Assembly (NCBI RefSeq): GCF_030345705.1
Contig: NZ_JAUASW010000001.1
Location: 1,054,001-1,118,000 of the forward strand
Source of the DNA: Pelomonas sp. SE-A7
GTDB taxonomy: Bacteria; Pseudomonadota; Gammaproteobacteria; Burkholderiales; Burkholderiaceae_C
Direction of reading: 5' to 3'
Length of the DNA: 64,000 bases
The notes beneath the pieces are model-generated. The model was not told where the DNA came from. It saw only the letters and a list, made by a program, of their open reading frames with translations, and did no database searches. Of this stretch, positions 51,370 through 59,889 are shown piece after piece; the first letter of the stretch is position 1, and each line of letters opens with the position of its first letter. A program made the translations under genes and the position numbers.

Positions 51370-52466
51370 ACAACAAGCTCCTGCAATCCCTGCTTCTGAT
51401 CGCGGCCCTGCTGTCGCCACCGGCAGCGCAAGCCCATGGCGGCGACGACCATGGTGAAGGCAAAGCGAGCGCGGCCGGCGACGGCCTGATGCGCCTGCCG
51501 GACGGCAGCGTGCAGGTGCCCAAGCCGGCCCAGCGCCGCCTGGCCCTGCGCACCGTGGTGACGGCCACCGGCGAGGCTGCCGCCACCGTGCTGCTGCCGG
51601 GCCGCGTGAGCAGCGACCCCAGCGCCAGCGGCCAAGTGCAGTCGGCCCATGGCGGCCGCATCGAGGCCGGTCCGCGCGGCCTGCCGCTGCCGGGCCAGGC
51701 GGTGCGCGCCGGTGAGGTGCTGGCCTATGTGCGCCACCATGCCGAGCCCTATGCGCGCGCCGCCCAGCAGTCGCAACGCGACGAGCTGCAGGCGGCCCGC
51801 GAACTGGCGGAGAAGAAGCTGCGGCGGTTCGAATCGCTGGAAGGCACGGTGCCGCGCAAGGACATCGAAGCGGCCCGCATCGAGCTCGCTTCGCTGACCC
51901 AGCGCGAGCAGAGCTACGCCGCCAGCCTGGGCGCGCGTGAAGCCCTGGTCGCCCCGGTGGCCGGCATCGTGGCCCGCAGCGATCTGCGCATAGGCGCCAT
52001 CGTCGAGACCCGCGAGGTCCTGGTCGAAATCGTCGATCCAGCACGCTGGATCGTCGAGGCTGGCAGCACCGATGCCGGACTTGCCGCTCGCATCGCCTCG
52101 GCCCGGCTGCAGGAAGGCGGCGCCGAGCTGCAGTTGCTGGGCGCGGCCCGCAGCCTGCGCGACGGCGTGCTGCCGCTCAGCTTCCGGCTGCGCGGCGATC
52201 AGTCGGCGCTGGCACTGAACCAGCCGGTCTCGGTCATCGTCCAGCTCAAGGACAGGCGGCCCGGCGTGCTGCTGCCGGCCGCGGCCGTGGTGCGCAGCCC
52301 GGCCAACGAGCCCATGGTCTGGGTCAAGACCTCGGCCGAACGCTTCCGCGCCCAGCCGGTGCAGGTGCAGGCGGTCGATGGCGCCAGCCTGCTGGTGACC
52401 CAGGGCCTGGCCGGTGGCGAGCGCGTGCTGGTCCAGGGCGCGGCCCTGGTCGCCCAGATTCGTTGA
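51366..52466 (+). CDS. RND periplasmic adaptor (CzcB/HlyD-like)
   Basis: 366 residues. The signal peptide ends at AQAH, and the mature protein starts GGDDHGEGK, a His/Asp stretch that may bind the metal. A lipoyl/barrel-sandwich region with a coiled-coil hairpin (ARAAQQSQRDELQAARELAE) follows, then beta-barrel and membrane-proximal domains. It links the TolC-like channel to the RND pump. Confidence 0.88.
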   Translation: MNNKLLQSLLLIAALLSPPAAQAHGGDDHGEGKASAAGDGLMRLPDGSVQVPKPAQRRLALRTVVTATGEAAATVLLPGRVSSDPSASGQVQSAHGGRIEAGPRGLPLPGQAVRAGEVLAYVRHHAEPYARAAQQSQRDELQAARELAEKKLRRFESLEGTVPRKDIEAARIELASLTQREQSYAASLGAREALVAPVAGIVARSDLRIGAIVETREVLVEIVDPARWIVEAGSTDAGLAARIASARLQEGGAELQLLGAARSLRDGVLPLSFRLRGDQSALALNQPVSVIVQLKDRRPGVLLPAAAVVRSPANEPMVWVKTSAERFRAQPVQVQAVDGASLLVTQGLAGGERVLVQGAALVAQIR

Positions 52467-52476
52467 GGAACGAGCC

Positions 52477-55400
52477 ATGCTTTTCAACTGGATCGTCAAC
52501 AACAGCCTGCGCAACCGGCTCTTCGTGCTGGCCTTCGCCGCGCTGCTGATGGCCTATGGCCTGATCAGCGCCTGGCGCGCGCCCATCGACGTGTTCCCCG
52601 ACCTGAACAAGCCCGTGGTCACCGTGCTGACCGAAGCCGGCGGCCTGGCGCCCGAGGAGGTGGAGCAGCTGGTCAGCTTCCCCATCGAGACCGCGCTCAA
52701 CGGCATGCCCGGCGTCAGCCGGGTGCGCTCGACCTCGGGCGTTGGCCTGTCGGTGGTGTACGCCGAGTTCGACTGGGGCACCGACATCTACCGCAACCGC
52801 CAGCTGGTGGCCGAGCGTCTGGCCCAGTTGCGCGGCCAGTTGCCGGGCGATATCGCGCCGACCCTGGGCCCGGTCTCCTCCATCATGGGCGAAATCATGC
52901 TGATCGCGCTGCCGTTAGGCAGCGCTGCCGACCCTATGCAGGCTCGCGAGTATGCGGACTTCATCCTGCGGCCTCGGCTGCTGGGCATCCCCGGCATCGC
53001 CCAGGTCATTCCGATTGGCGGCGAAGTCAGGCAGCTGCGGGTCGAGCCCGACCTGCAGCGCCTCGCCCAGCTGGGCCTCAACCTGGGCCAGGTCGAGCAG
53101 GCGCTGAAGGGCTACGCAGGCAATGCCGGTGGCGGCTTCGTGGACCTGAACGGCCGCGAGTACCTGATACGCCATCTGGCGCGCAGCAAGAAGCTCGAGG
53201 ACCTGCAGGCCCTGGCCGTGGCCTGGAAGGACGGCCGCGCGGTCCGGCTGGAGCAGGTGGCGAACGTGCGCTTTGCCGCCGCCGTCAAGCGTGGCGATGC
53301 TGGCTACCAGGGCCGACCCGCCGTCATCGTCAGCGTGCAGAAGCAGCCCAGCGCCGACACGGTGCGCCTGTCCCGCGACATCGAGGCCGCCCTGGCCGAG
53401 CTCAAGCAAGGCATGCCCAAAGGCCTGGCCGCGCCCACGGTGCTGTTCCGCCAGGCCGACTTCATCAAGGCCTCGATAGGCAATGTCGGCGAGGCCCTGC
53501 GCGACGGGGCCGTGATGGTGGCCCTGGTGCTGTTCGCCTTCCTGCTGTCGGCCCGCACCACCTTGATCTCGCTGCTGGCGATTCCGCTGTCGCTGGCGGT
53601 CACGGCCCTGGTGTTCCGGCTGCTGGACCAGTCGATCAATGTGATGACCCTGGGCGGCCTGGCGATTGCCATCGGCGAGCTGGTGGACGATGCCGTCGTC
53701 GATGTGGAGAACATCCTGCGCCGGCTCAAGGCCAACCGCACGGCGGCCGTTCCATTGCATCTGCTGGAGGTGATACGCCGGGCCAGCATCGAGGTGCGCT
53801 CGGGAATCGTCTACGCCACGGTGATCGTGGTCCTGGTCTTCGTACCGCTGTTCGCCCTGCCCGGCATCGAGGGCCGGCTGTTCGCGCCGCTGGGCATCGC
53901 CTACATCGTCTCCATCCTGGCCTCGATGTTGGTGTCGATGACGGTGACGCCGGTGCTCTGTTCCTTCCTGCTGCCCGGCTTGAAGGACAAGCTGGACCAT
54001 GGCGACAGCCCGCTGGTGGCGCGGCTCAAGCGCTGGGACGAGCGGCTGCTGGCCTGGTCCTTCCCGCGCAGCAAGCGATTGATAGTCGCGGCCCTGCTGG
54101 CCGTGGGCCTGGCGGCGGCCAGCCTGCCGTTCTTCCCGCGCGCCTTCCTGCCGGCCTTCAACGAGGGCTCGCTGGTGCTGTCCCTGCTGTTCAATCCCGG
54201 CACCTCGCTGGCCGAGGCCAACCGGCTGGGCGCGCAGGCCGAGCAGCTGATTGCCGCGGTACCCGGCGTGAGCCAGGTCGGCCGGCGCACCGGCCGGGCC
54301 GAGCTGGACGAGCATGCCGAGGGTGTGCATTCGTCCGAGATCGACATCGACCTGAAGAAGGACAAGAAGGTCGACCGCGAGGCGGTGATGGCAGCGATCC
54401 GCACGCGGCTGGCCGAGCTGCCGGCCCAGGTCGCGATAGGCCAACCCATCTCGCACCGGCTGGACCATCTGCTGTCCGGCGTGCGGGCTCAGATCGCGAT
54501 CAAGACCTTCGGCGACGACACCGATGCCCTGCGCGGCCTGGCCGAGCAGTTGCGCGGACAACTGAGCCAGCTGCCGGGCCTGGTGGACCTGACGGTGGAA
54601 AAGCAGGTGCTGATTCCCCAGCTGCTGGTGCGCCTGGATCCGCAGCAGCTCTCGCGCACCGGCCTCGCGCCCGGCGAGGCGCTGCGCCTGCTGCAGGCCC
54701 TGACCGACGGCAGCCACCTGGCCCAGGTGGTGGACGGCGCCCGGCGCTATGACCTGGTGCTGCGCCTGCCCGAGAGCAAGCGAACGCCGCAGGAGCTGGG
54801 CCAGCTGCTGGTCGATACGCCGGCCGGCAAGCTGCCGCTCTCGAGCTTCGCCAGCATCGAGGAGGCCGACGGGCCCAACCAGATAGGCCGCGAGAACGGC
54901 CGGCGCCGCATCGTGGTCTATGCCAACAGCGATGGCAGCGACATGGCCCACCTGATCGCCGACATCCGCCAGGTCATCGATCGCACCGAGCTGCCGGCCG
55001 GCAGCTTCATCAGCCTGGAGGGCCAGTTCCAGGCCCAGGAGCAGGCGACGCGGCTGATCGCCGGGCTTTCGCTGGTGTCGCTGGCGATGATCTTCCTGGT
55101 GCTCTACACCCGCTACCGCTCGGTCGTGCTGGCCGCCATCATCATGGCCAATATCCCGCTGGCCCTGATAGGCAGCGTGGCGGCCATGGGGCTGGCCGGG
55201 GTCAGCCTGTCGGTGGCCACCCTGGTGGGCTTCATCACGCTGGCCGGCATCGCCACCCGCAACGGCATCCTGAAGATCAGCCACTACGTCAACCTCTGTC
55301 GCTTCGAGGGCGAGACCTTCGGCCAGGCCATGATCGTGCGGGGTTCGCTGGAGCGGCTGACGCCGGTCCTGATGACCGCCCTGGTCGCGGCCTTTGCACT

Positions 55401-55587
55401 GACACCGCTGCTGCTGGCCGGCGATGCGCCGGGCAAGGAGATCCTGCATCCGGTGGCCGTGGTGATCTTCGGCGGCCTGGTCAGCTCCACCCTGCTGGAC
55501 ACTCTGCTCACGCCGCTGCTCTACGCGCGCTATGGACGCCGCGCCACCGAACGCCTGCTGGCCCGTGCCAGCAGCGAAGCCCTTTGA
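52477..55587 (+). CDS. Heavy-metal efflux RND pump (CzcA/CusA family)
   Basis: 1036 residues, 12 membrane helices with two large periplasmic loops. Hallmarks are WRAPIDVFPDLNKPVVTV near the N-terminus and the helix 4 segment AIAIGELVDDAVVDVENIL with its proton-relay acidic residues, plus TLAGIATRNGILKISH in the second half. Family members expel Zn, Co, Cd, Ni, Cu or Ag; the metal here cannot be assigned. The residues that distinguish monovalent from divalent HME pumps do not match the CusA pattern I know. Confidence 0.92.
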   Translation: MLFNWIVNNSLRNRLFVLAFAALLMAYGLISAWRAPIDVFPDLNKPVVTVLTEAGGLAPEEVEQLVSFPIETALNGMPGVSRVRSTSGVGLSVVYAEFDWGTDIYRNRQLVAERLAQLRGQLPGDIAPTLGPVSSIMGEIMLIALPLGSAADPMQAREYADFILRPRLLGIPGIAQVIPIGGEVRQLRVEPDLQRLAQLGLNLGQVEQALKGYAGNAGGGFVDLNGREYLIRHLARSKKLEDLQALAVAWKDGRAVRLEQVANVRFAAAVKRGDAGYQGRPAVIVSVQKQPSADTVRLSRDIEAALAELKQGMPKGLAAPTVLFRQADFIKASIGNVGEALRDGAVMVALVLFAFLLSARTTLISLLAIPLSLAVTALVFRLLDQSINVMTLGGLAIAIGELVDDAVVDVENILRRLKANRTAAVPLHLLEVIRRASIEVRSGIVYATVIVVLVFVPLFALPGIEGRLFAPLGIAYIVSILASMLVSMTVTPVLCSFLLPGLKDKLDHGDSPLVARLKRWDERLLAWSFPRSKRLIVAALLAVGLAAASLPFFPRAFLPAFNEGSLVLSLLFNPGTSLAEANRLGAQAEQLIAAVPGVSQVGRRTGRAELDEHAEGVHSSEIDIDLKKDKKVDREAVMAAIRTRLAELPAQVAIGQPISHRLDHLLSGVRAQIAIKTFGDDTDALRGLAEQLRGQLSQLPGLVDLTVEKQVLIPQLLVRLDPQQLSRTGLAPGEALRLLQALTDGSHLAQVVDGARRYDLVLRLPESKRTPQELGQLLVDTPAGKLPLSSFASIEEADGPNQIGRENGRRRIVVYANSDGSDMAHLIADIRQVIDRTELPAGSFISLEGQFQAQEQATRLIAGLSLVSLAMIFLVLYTRYRSVVLAAIIMANIPLALIGSVAAMGLAGVSLSVATLVGFITLAGIATRNGILKISHYVNLCRFEGETFGQAMIVRGSLERLTPVLMTALVAAFALTPLLLAGDAPGKEILHPVAVVIFGGLVSSTLLDTLLTPLLYARYGRRATERLLARASSEAL

Positions 55588-55606
55588 ATCCCGATGAGGA
55601 AATGAG

Positions 55607-55972
55607 ATGAACAAGACCCTGATTGCCCTGATCCTGGCCCTGAGCGCCGGCCTCTCTCACTCCCATGGCGATGCCAAGCCCCAGCATGGCGGCGTCGTAC
55701 AGATGGCCGAGGACGTCGGCTTCGAACTGGTGAACGAGGCCGAGGGCCTGGCGATCTACCTGACCGACCATGGCAAGCCGGTTGCCACCACCGGCCTCAC
55801 CGGGAAGCTGAGCCTGCTGCAGGGCGCCGCCAGGAGCGAGGCCGAGCTGAAGCCGGCGGGCGAAGGCAAGCTGCGCGCCGCCGGCCTCAAGGCCGAGGCC
55901 GGCGCCAAGCTGGTGGCGGTGTTGAACGGCATCCGCGGCAAGACGGTCACCGTCCGCTGGAGCCTGCAATGA
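55607..55972 (+). CDS. Small exported accessory protein of the RND operon
   Basis: 121 residues, not recognised by function. A signal peptide (to SHS, residue 19) is followed by HGDAKPQHGG and a beta-rich domain ending in VTVRWSLQ. It lies 19 bases after the pump gene and overlaps the next gene by 4 bases, so it is part of the metal-efflux operon, perhaps as a metal chaperone. Confidence 0.75.
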   Translation: MNKTLIALILALSAGLSHSHGDAKPQHGGVVQMAEDVGFELVNEAEGLAIYLTDHGKPVATTGLTGKLSLLQGAARSEAELKPAGEGKLRAAGLKAEAGAKLVAVLNGIRGKTVTVRWSLQ

Positions 55973-56331
55973 AGCGCGGCCTGCTTCTGCTTGCCCTGAT
56001 CGGCAGCACCGCTGCGGCCGTGCAGGACATCCGCTGGAACGAGGCCGGCGTCCACGCCCAGTCGCTCGAGCTGGCACCGGGCAAGTTCGCTGAGGTCTGC
56101 GGGCCCTTGAAGGCCGGGCAAAGCGTCGCCTGGTCCTTCGAGGCCGACGGGGCCTTGAACTTCAACATCCACTATCACGAAGGCGAGAAGGTCACGTACC
56201 CCGCGCGCGAGAACGGCATCAGCCAGCGCAAGGGCGAGCTCAAGGTCGAGCTCGACCAGGGCTATTGCTGGATGTGGAGCAACAAGGGTGCGCAGCCGGT
56301 CAAGCTGAAGCTGGAGCTGCAGCGCCGCTGA
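55969..56331 (+). CDS. Small exported protein with GOLD-like domain, RND operon
   Basis: 120 residues. Signal peptide to about residue 18, then a beta-sandwich-like domain. The segment VAWSFEADGALNFNIHYHEG and YCWMWSNKG are striking and resemble a group of periplasmic proteins with a GOLD-type fold. The HYH run could bind metal. It overlaps the previous gene by 4 bases and converges on the reductase gene with a 32-base overlap. Confidence 0.72.
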   Translation: MKRGLLLLALIGSTAAAVQDIRWNEAGVHAQSLELAPGKFAEVCGPLKAGQSVAWSFEADGALNFNIHYHEGEKVTYPARENGISQRKGELKVELDQGYCWMWSNKGAQPVKLKLELQRR

Positions 56332-56854
56332 CGACCCGGTATTCGCTCTGCACCGCGCCGCCGGGCAGGACCTTGGTGGAGACAAGCTCCAGCTTCTGGT
56401 CGAAGCCCAGCGGTCCGAACAGCGAGATGCCTTCGCCTATCAAGACCGGCACCTGGGTGCGCACGATGCGGTTGACGCGGTGCTCGCGCAGCGCCTGGTG
56501 GATGACGTTGCCGCCGTCCACGTAGACATGCTTGAAGCCGCGGGCCTGCAGCTGGTCCAGCGCCTCGCTGACCGTGCCGTGTATGGGCTCCACCCGAGCC
56601 TCGGCCGGTGCCGGCTTGAGACCATGGTGGCTGAGCACGAAGACCGGCTTGTCGCGGTAGAACCAGCCGCCCATGGCCAGCACCACCTCGTAGGTGTTGC
56701 GGCCCATCAGCAAGGCATCGACGGTGGCGAAGAAGTCTTCGAAGCCGCCATGGTTCTCGGCCTCGCCGCCGTCGGAGCGCAGGAAGTCGAAGCGGCCGTC
56801 GGGCCGGGCGATGAAGCCGTCGACGCTGGTGCCGACGAAGACCGTGGTTTGCAT
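56300..56854 (-). CDS. Dihydrofolate reductase / RibD C-terminal-like reductase
   Basis: 184 residues. FVGTSVDGFIARPDG at the N-terminus and ALLMGRNTYEVVLAMG plus HVYVDGGNVIHQAL fit the RibD-C/DHFR-like NADPH reductases of unknown substrate. It is not in a riboflavin operon. A GGGAG site precedes the ATG. It runs into the RND accessory gene from the other strand. Confidence 0.85.
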   Translation of the reverse strand: MQTTVFVGTSVDGFIARPDGRFDFLRSDGGEAENHGGFEDFFATVDALLMGRNTYEVVLAMGGWFYRDKPVFVLSHHGLKPAPAEARVEPIHGTVSEALDQLQARGFKHVYVDGGNVIHQALREHRVNRIVRTQVPVLIGEGISLFGPLGFDQKLELVSTKVLPGGAVQSEYRVVSGAAAPASA

Positions 56855-56890
56855 GGCAGGCTCCCGGGCCGTGTGTATCAGCGGGAGATC

Positions 56891-57784
56891 TTAGGCGGCC
56901 AGTTCCCGGCAGGCCTGCATGGCCAGCTCCGCAGCCGGGGACAAGGTGCGGCCGCGCAGCCAGATCAAATGCACGTCGGCAAACAGCGCTTGCTTGACGC
57001 CCTTGAGCTGCAACGGCAGCAGGTCGCCGCTGAGCACGGTGGGAAAGCTGTGCGGCAGCATGGCGAGCAGCTCGCCCTCGCGGGCCAGGCTGGACAGCGT
57101 GTGCAGGTCATCGCATTCCACCGCCAGCGGCAGCTCGGCTTCATTGCGGAAGCCCAGGGCCTGCGCTACCTGGCGGCGCAGGGCCGGCTTGGTCGAGACC
57201 ATGCCTATGCCGTGGCGGCGCATGTCCTCGCCATCGGCCTGGCCGCGCTCCAGCAGCGGATGGCCGGGCCGCACATAGGCACCGCCGACGATGCGGGCCA
57301 GCGGCCGCAGCTCCAGCCTTGCGTCCGAGGCCAGGAGACGAGGATCGGCGATGAAGAAATCGATTTCCTCGTCCTCAAGCAGGGACAACAGCATGTCGAC
57401 ATTGCCGCTGCGGGCTCGCGTCACCAACTGAGGGGCCTGGCGGCGCAAGGTGCTGAGCAGGGGCGGCACCAGCACAGCCGCCGGCACCGGCCCTGCCCCG
57501 AAGGCCAGCTCGCCCAGCTGGCCTTCGCGCAGAAGCACGGCATCGCGCTCCAGGCAGCGGCTGTCGAACACCAGTTGCCGCGCGCGCTCGACCAGGGTGC
57601 GGCCGGCCGGCGTCAGCGCCGCGCCCAGCGGCCCGCGCTCGAACAGCCGCAGGCCGAAATGCTCCTCCAGCGTCTGGATGCTGCGGCTGAAGGCGGCCTG
57701 GCTCAGGTGCACCCGCTCGGCCGCGGCGACGAAGCGGCCTTCGTCGGCCAGGGCGATCAGGTGGTTCAACTGGCGCAGGTTCAT
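56891..57784 (-). CDS. LysR-family transcriptional regulator
   Basis: 297 residues. The N-terminal winged helix (LRQLNHLIALADEGRFVAAA, HLSQAAFSRSIQTLEEHFG) and the C-terminal substrate-binding domain are complete. I chose the ATG at 57784, which begins MNLRQLNHL; an upstream ATG at 57826 adds 14 residues. It is divergent from the alkyl sulfatase gene and likely regulates it through the palindrome at 57807-57827. Confidence 0.9.
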   Translation of the reverse strand: MNLRQLNHLIALADEGRFVAAAERVHLSQAAFSRSIQTLEEHFGLRLFERGPLGAALTPAGRTLVERARQLVFDSRCLERDAVLLREGQLGELAFGAGPVPAAVLVPPLLSTLRRQAPQLVTRARSGNVDMLLSLLEDEEIDFFIADPRLLASDARLELRPLARIVGGAYVRPGHPLLERGQADGEDMRRHGIGMVSTKPALRRQVAQALGFRNEAELPLAVECDDLHTLSSLAREGELLAMLPHSFPTVLSGDLLPLQLKGVKQALFADVHLIWLRGRTLSPAAELAMQACRELAA

Positions 57785-57806
57785 GCGATATGCGCTCCAC
57801 GCAATG

Positions 57807-57827
57807 AATGCGAGCAAATTATGCATT
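57807..57827. promoter_or_regulatory. Candidate LysR operator (5-bp dyad, 11-base spacer)
   Basis: AATGC and GCATT arms separated by 11 bases lie 23-43 bases upstream of the LysR start and 83-103 bases before the alkyl sulfatase start. An imperfect dyad in a divergent LysR promoter is the expected operator form. Confidence 0.45.
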
Positions 57828-57909
57828 GGACGTCATGACCCTCAACCCCGATCCTTCAGGGCTCGCCGAGCCCGGCGCATGCAAGAACACCGCAGGAGAC
57901 AAGCCCGTG

Positions 57910-59880
57910 ATGAATCCGCTTTCGAAGGCCTGGCCGGTCCTGGCCATCGCCCTGTCCTTGAGCGCCTGCAGCCGCCAGACCGGCATAGGCGGCGCTGCCT
58001 CCGATGCCACGGCCACCACAGTGGCCGCCAATGCCCAGTTCGAGCAGAGCCTGCCACTGGGCGACCCGCAGGACTTCGACGACGCCAAGCGCGGCTTCAT
58101 CGCCCGGCCCGAGGGCAAGATCCTGGCGGCCGACGGCAAGACCGTGCTGGTCGACTTCGACGCCTTCAAGTTCGTGGACGGCCCGGCGCCGGCCACGGTC
58201 AATCCCAGCCTCTGGCGCCATGCCCGGCTGAATGCCCAGATCGGCCTGTTCAAGGTCACCGACGGCCTCTACCAGCTGCGCGGCTTCGACATAGGCAACA
58301 TGTCCCTGATCGAGGGCAAGACCGGCTGGATCGTGGTGGACGCGCTGACCGCCCGCGAAAGCGCCGCCGCCGCCCTGGCCTTTGCGCGCCAGCACCTGGG
58401 CAACAAGCCGGTCACGGCCCTGCTGTTCACCCACAGCCATGCCGACCATTTCGGCGGCGCCCTGGGCGTGATCACGCCCGAGGAAGTGGCGGCGCGCAAG
58501 GTGCCGGTGATCGCCTCCGCCGGCTTCATCGAGGAATCGACCAGCGAGAACATCCTGGTCGGCACGGCCATGGCGCGCCGCTCTATCTACCAGTTCGGCA
58601 AGGACCTGGAGCGTTCGGCCAAGGGCCTGGTGGACACCGGCCTGGGCAAGAACGTGGCCTATGGCGCCATCGGCATCCTGCAGCCCAACAAACTGATCAC
58701 CCAGGCCACCGAGGAGCTGGAGCTGGACGGCGTGCGCTTCGTCTTCCACAACGTGCCGGGCGCCGAGGCGCCGGCCGAGATGAGCTTCTCGGTGCCTTCG
58801 CTCAAGGCCTATGGCGGCGCCGAGAACCTGGCCCAGACCATGCACAACCTGCTGCCGGTGCGCGGCGCCAAGGTGCGCGATGCGCTGCGTTGGAGCGACT
58901 ACATGCAGCAGGCGCTGGACCAACTGGGTGAGGCCGACGTCTACTTCGGCCAGCACAACTGGCCGATCTGGGGCAACGCCCGCATCGCCGAGTTCATCAC
59001 CAAGCACCGCGACGTCTACAAGTACACCCATGACCAGACGGTGCGCCTGATCAACGCCGGCCTGACGCCGCGCGAGATTGCCGACACGGTCAAGCTGCCG
59101 GCCTCGCTGCAGTCGCACTTCGGTGCTCGCGGCTACTACGGTGACCTGCGCCACAACGTCAAGGCGGTCTACCAGTTCTACCTGGGCGGCTACGACGGCA
59201 ACCCGGCCAACCTGAACCCGCTGCCGCCGGTGGAGTCGGCCAAGCGCTATGTGCAGCTGGCCGGCGGTGCCGACAAGGCCCTGCAGGCCGCGCAGCAGGC
59301 CTTCGATGCCGGCGATTACCGCTGGACGGCCGAGCTGCTGAACCACCTCGTCTATGCCGACGGCAAGAACACGGCCGCCAAGGAGCTGCTGGCCAGGACC
59401 TATGACCAGATGGGCTATGCCGCCGAAGCCTCGACCTGGCGCAACAGCTACCTCACGGCCGCGGCCGAGCTGCGCAACGGCCCGCCCAAGAAGGGCATAG
59501 ACCGCTCATTCCTGATCGACACCCTGATGCAGACGCCGCTGGAACGCTTCTTCGAGGCCATGGCCGCCGGCCTGGACGGCCCGGCCGCCGAGGGCAAGAA
59601 CCTGAAGATCAACCTGGTGTTCAGCGACCGCAAGGAAAGCTACCAGCTCTGGATCGAAAACGCGGTGCTGCACCACCGCAAGGCCGAGCCGGCCGCCGAT
59701 GCCAATGCCACGCTGACGCTGACCCATCCGATCTTCATCAAGATGATGGCCGGCACGGCCGGCGCCAAGGACACCCTGATGTCGGACGAGCTCAAGACCA
59801 GCGGCAGCCGCATCGACCTGGTGCGCTTCTTCAGCCTGATCGACAAGGCGCCGGGCACCTTCCAGATCGTGACTCGCTGA
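57910..59880 (+). CDS. Alkyl sulfatase lipoprotein (SdsA/BDS1-like, metallo-beta-lactamase fold)
   Basis: 656 residues. A lipoprotein signal with Cys20 (LSLSAC) is followed by a metallo-beta-lactamase domain with the zinc motif FTHSHADHFGG and further His residues, then a helical dimerisation domain (YVQLAGGADKALQAAQQAFD) and a C-terminal sterol-carrier-protein-2-like domain (LKINLVFSDRKESYQLWIEN). This is the three-domain layout of SdsA1-type alkyl sulfatases, which cleave sulfate from alkyl chains such as SDS. GTG at 57907 is an alternative start. Expression probably depends on the divergent LysR. Confidence 0.9.
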   Translation: MNPLSKAWPVLAIALSLSACSRQTGIGGAASDATATTVAANAQFEQSLPLGDPQDFDDAKRGFIARPEGKILAADGKTVLVDFDAFKFVDGPAPATVNPSLWRHARLNAQIGLFKVTDGLYQLRGFDIGNMSLIEGKTGWIVVDALTARESAAAALAFARQHLGNKPVTALLFTHSHADHFGGALGVITPEEVAARKVPVIASAGFIEESTSENILVGTAMARRSIYQFGKDLERSAKGLVDTGLGKNVAYGAIGILQPNKLITQATEELELDGVRFVFHNVPGAEAPAEMSFSVPSLKAYGGAENLAQTMHNLLPVRGAKVRDALRWSDYMQQALDQLGEADVYFGQHNWPIWGNARIAEFITKHRDVYKYTHDQTVRLINAGLTPREIADTVKLPASLQSHFGARGYYGDLRHNVKAVYQFYLGGYDGNPANLNPLPPVESAKRYVQLAGGADKALQAAQQAFDAGDYRWTAELLNHLVYADGKNTAAKELLARTYDQMGYAAEASTWRNSYLTAAAELRNGPPKKGIDRSFLIDTLMQTPLERFFEAMAAGLDGPAAEGKNLKINLVFSDRKESYQLWIENAVLHHRKAEPAADANATLTLTHPIFIKMMAGTAGAKDTLMSDELKTSGSRIDLVRFFSLIDKAPGTFQIVTR

Positions 59881-59889
59881 CTTTGGTAA

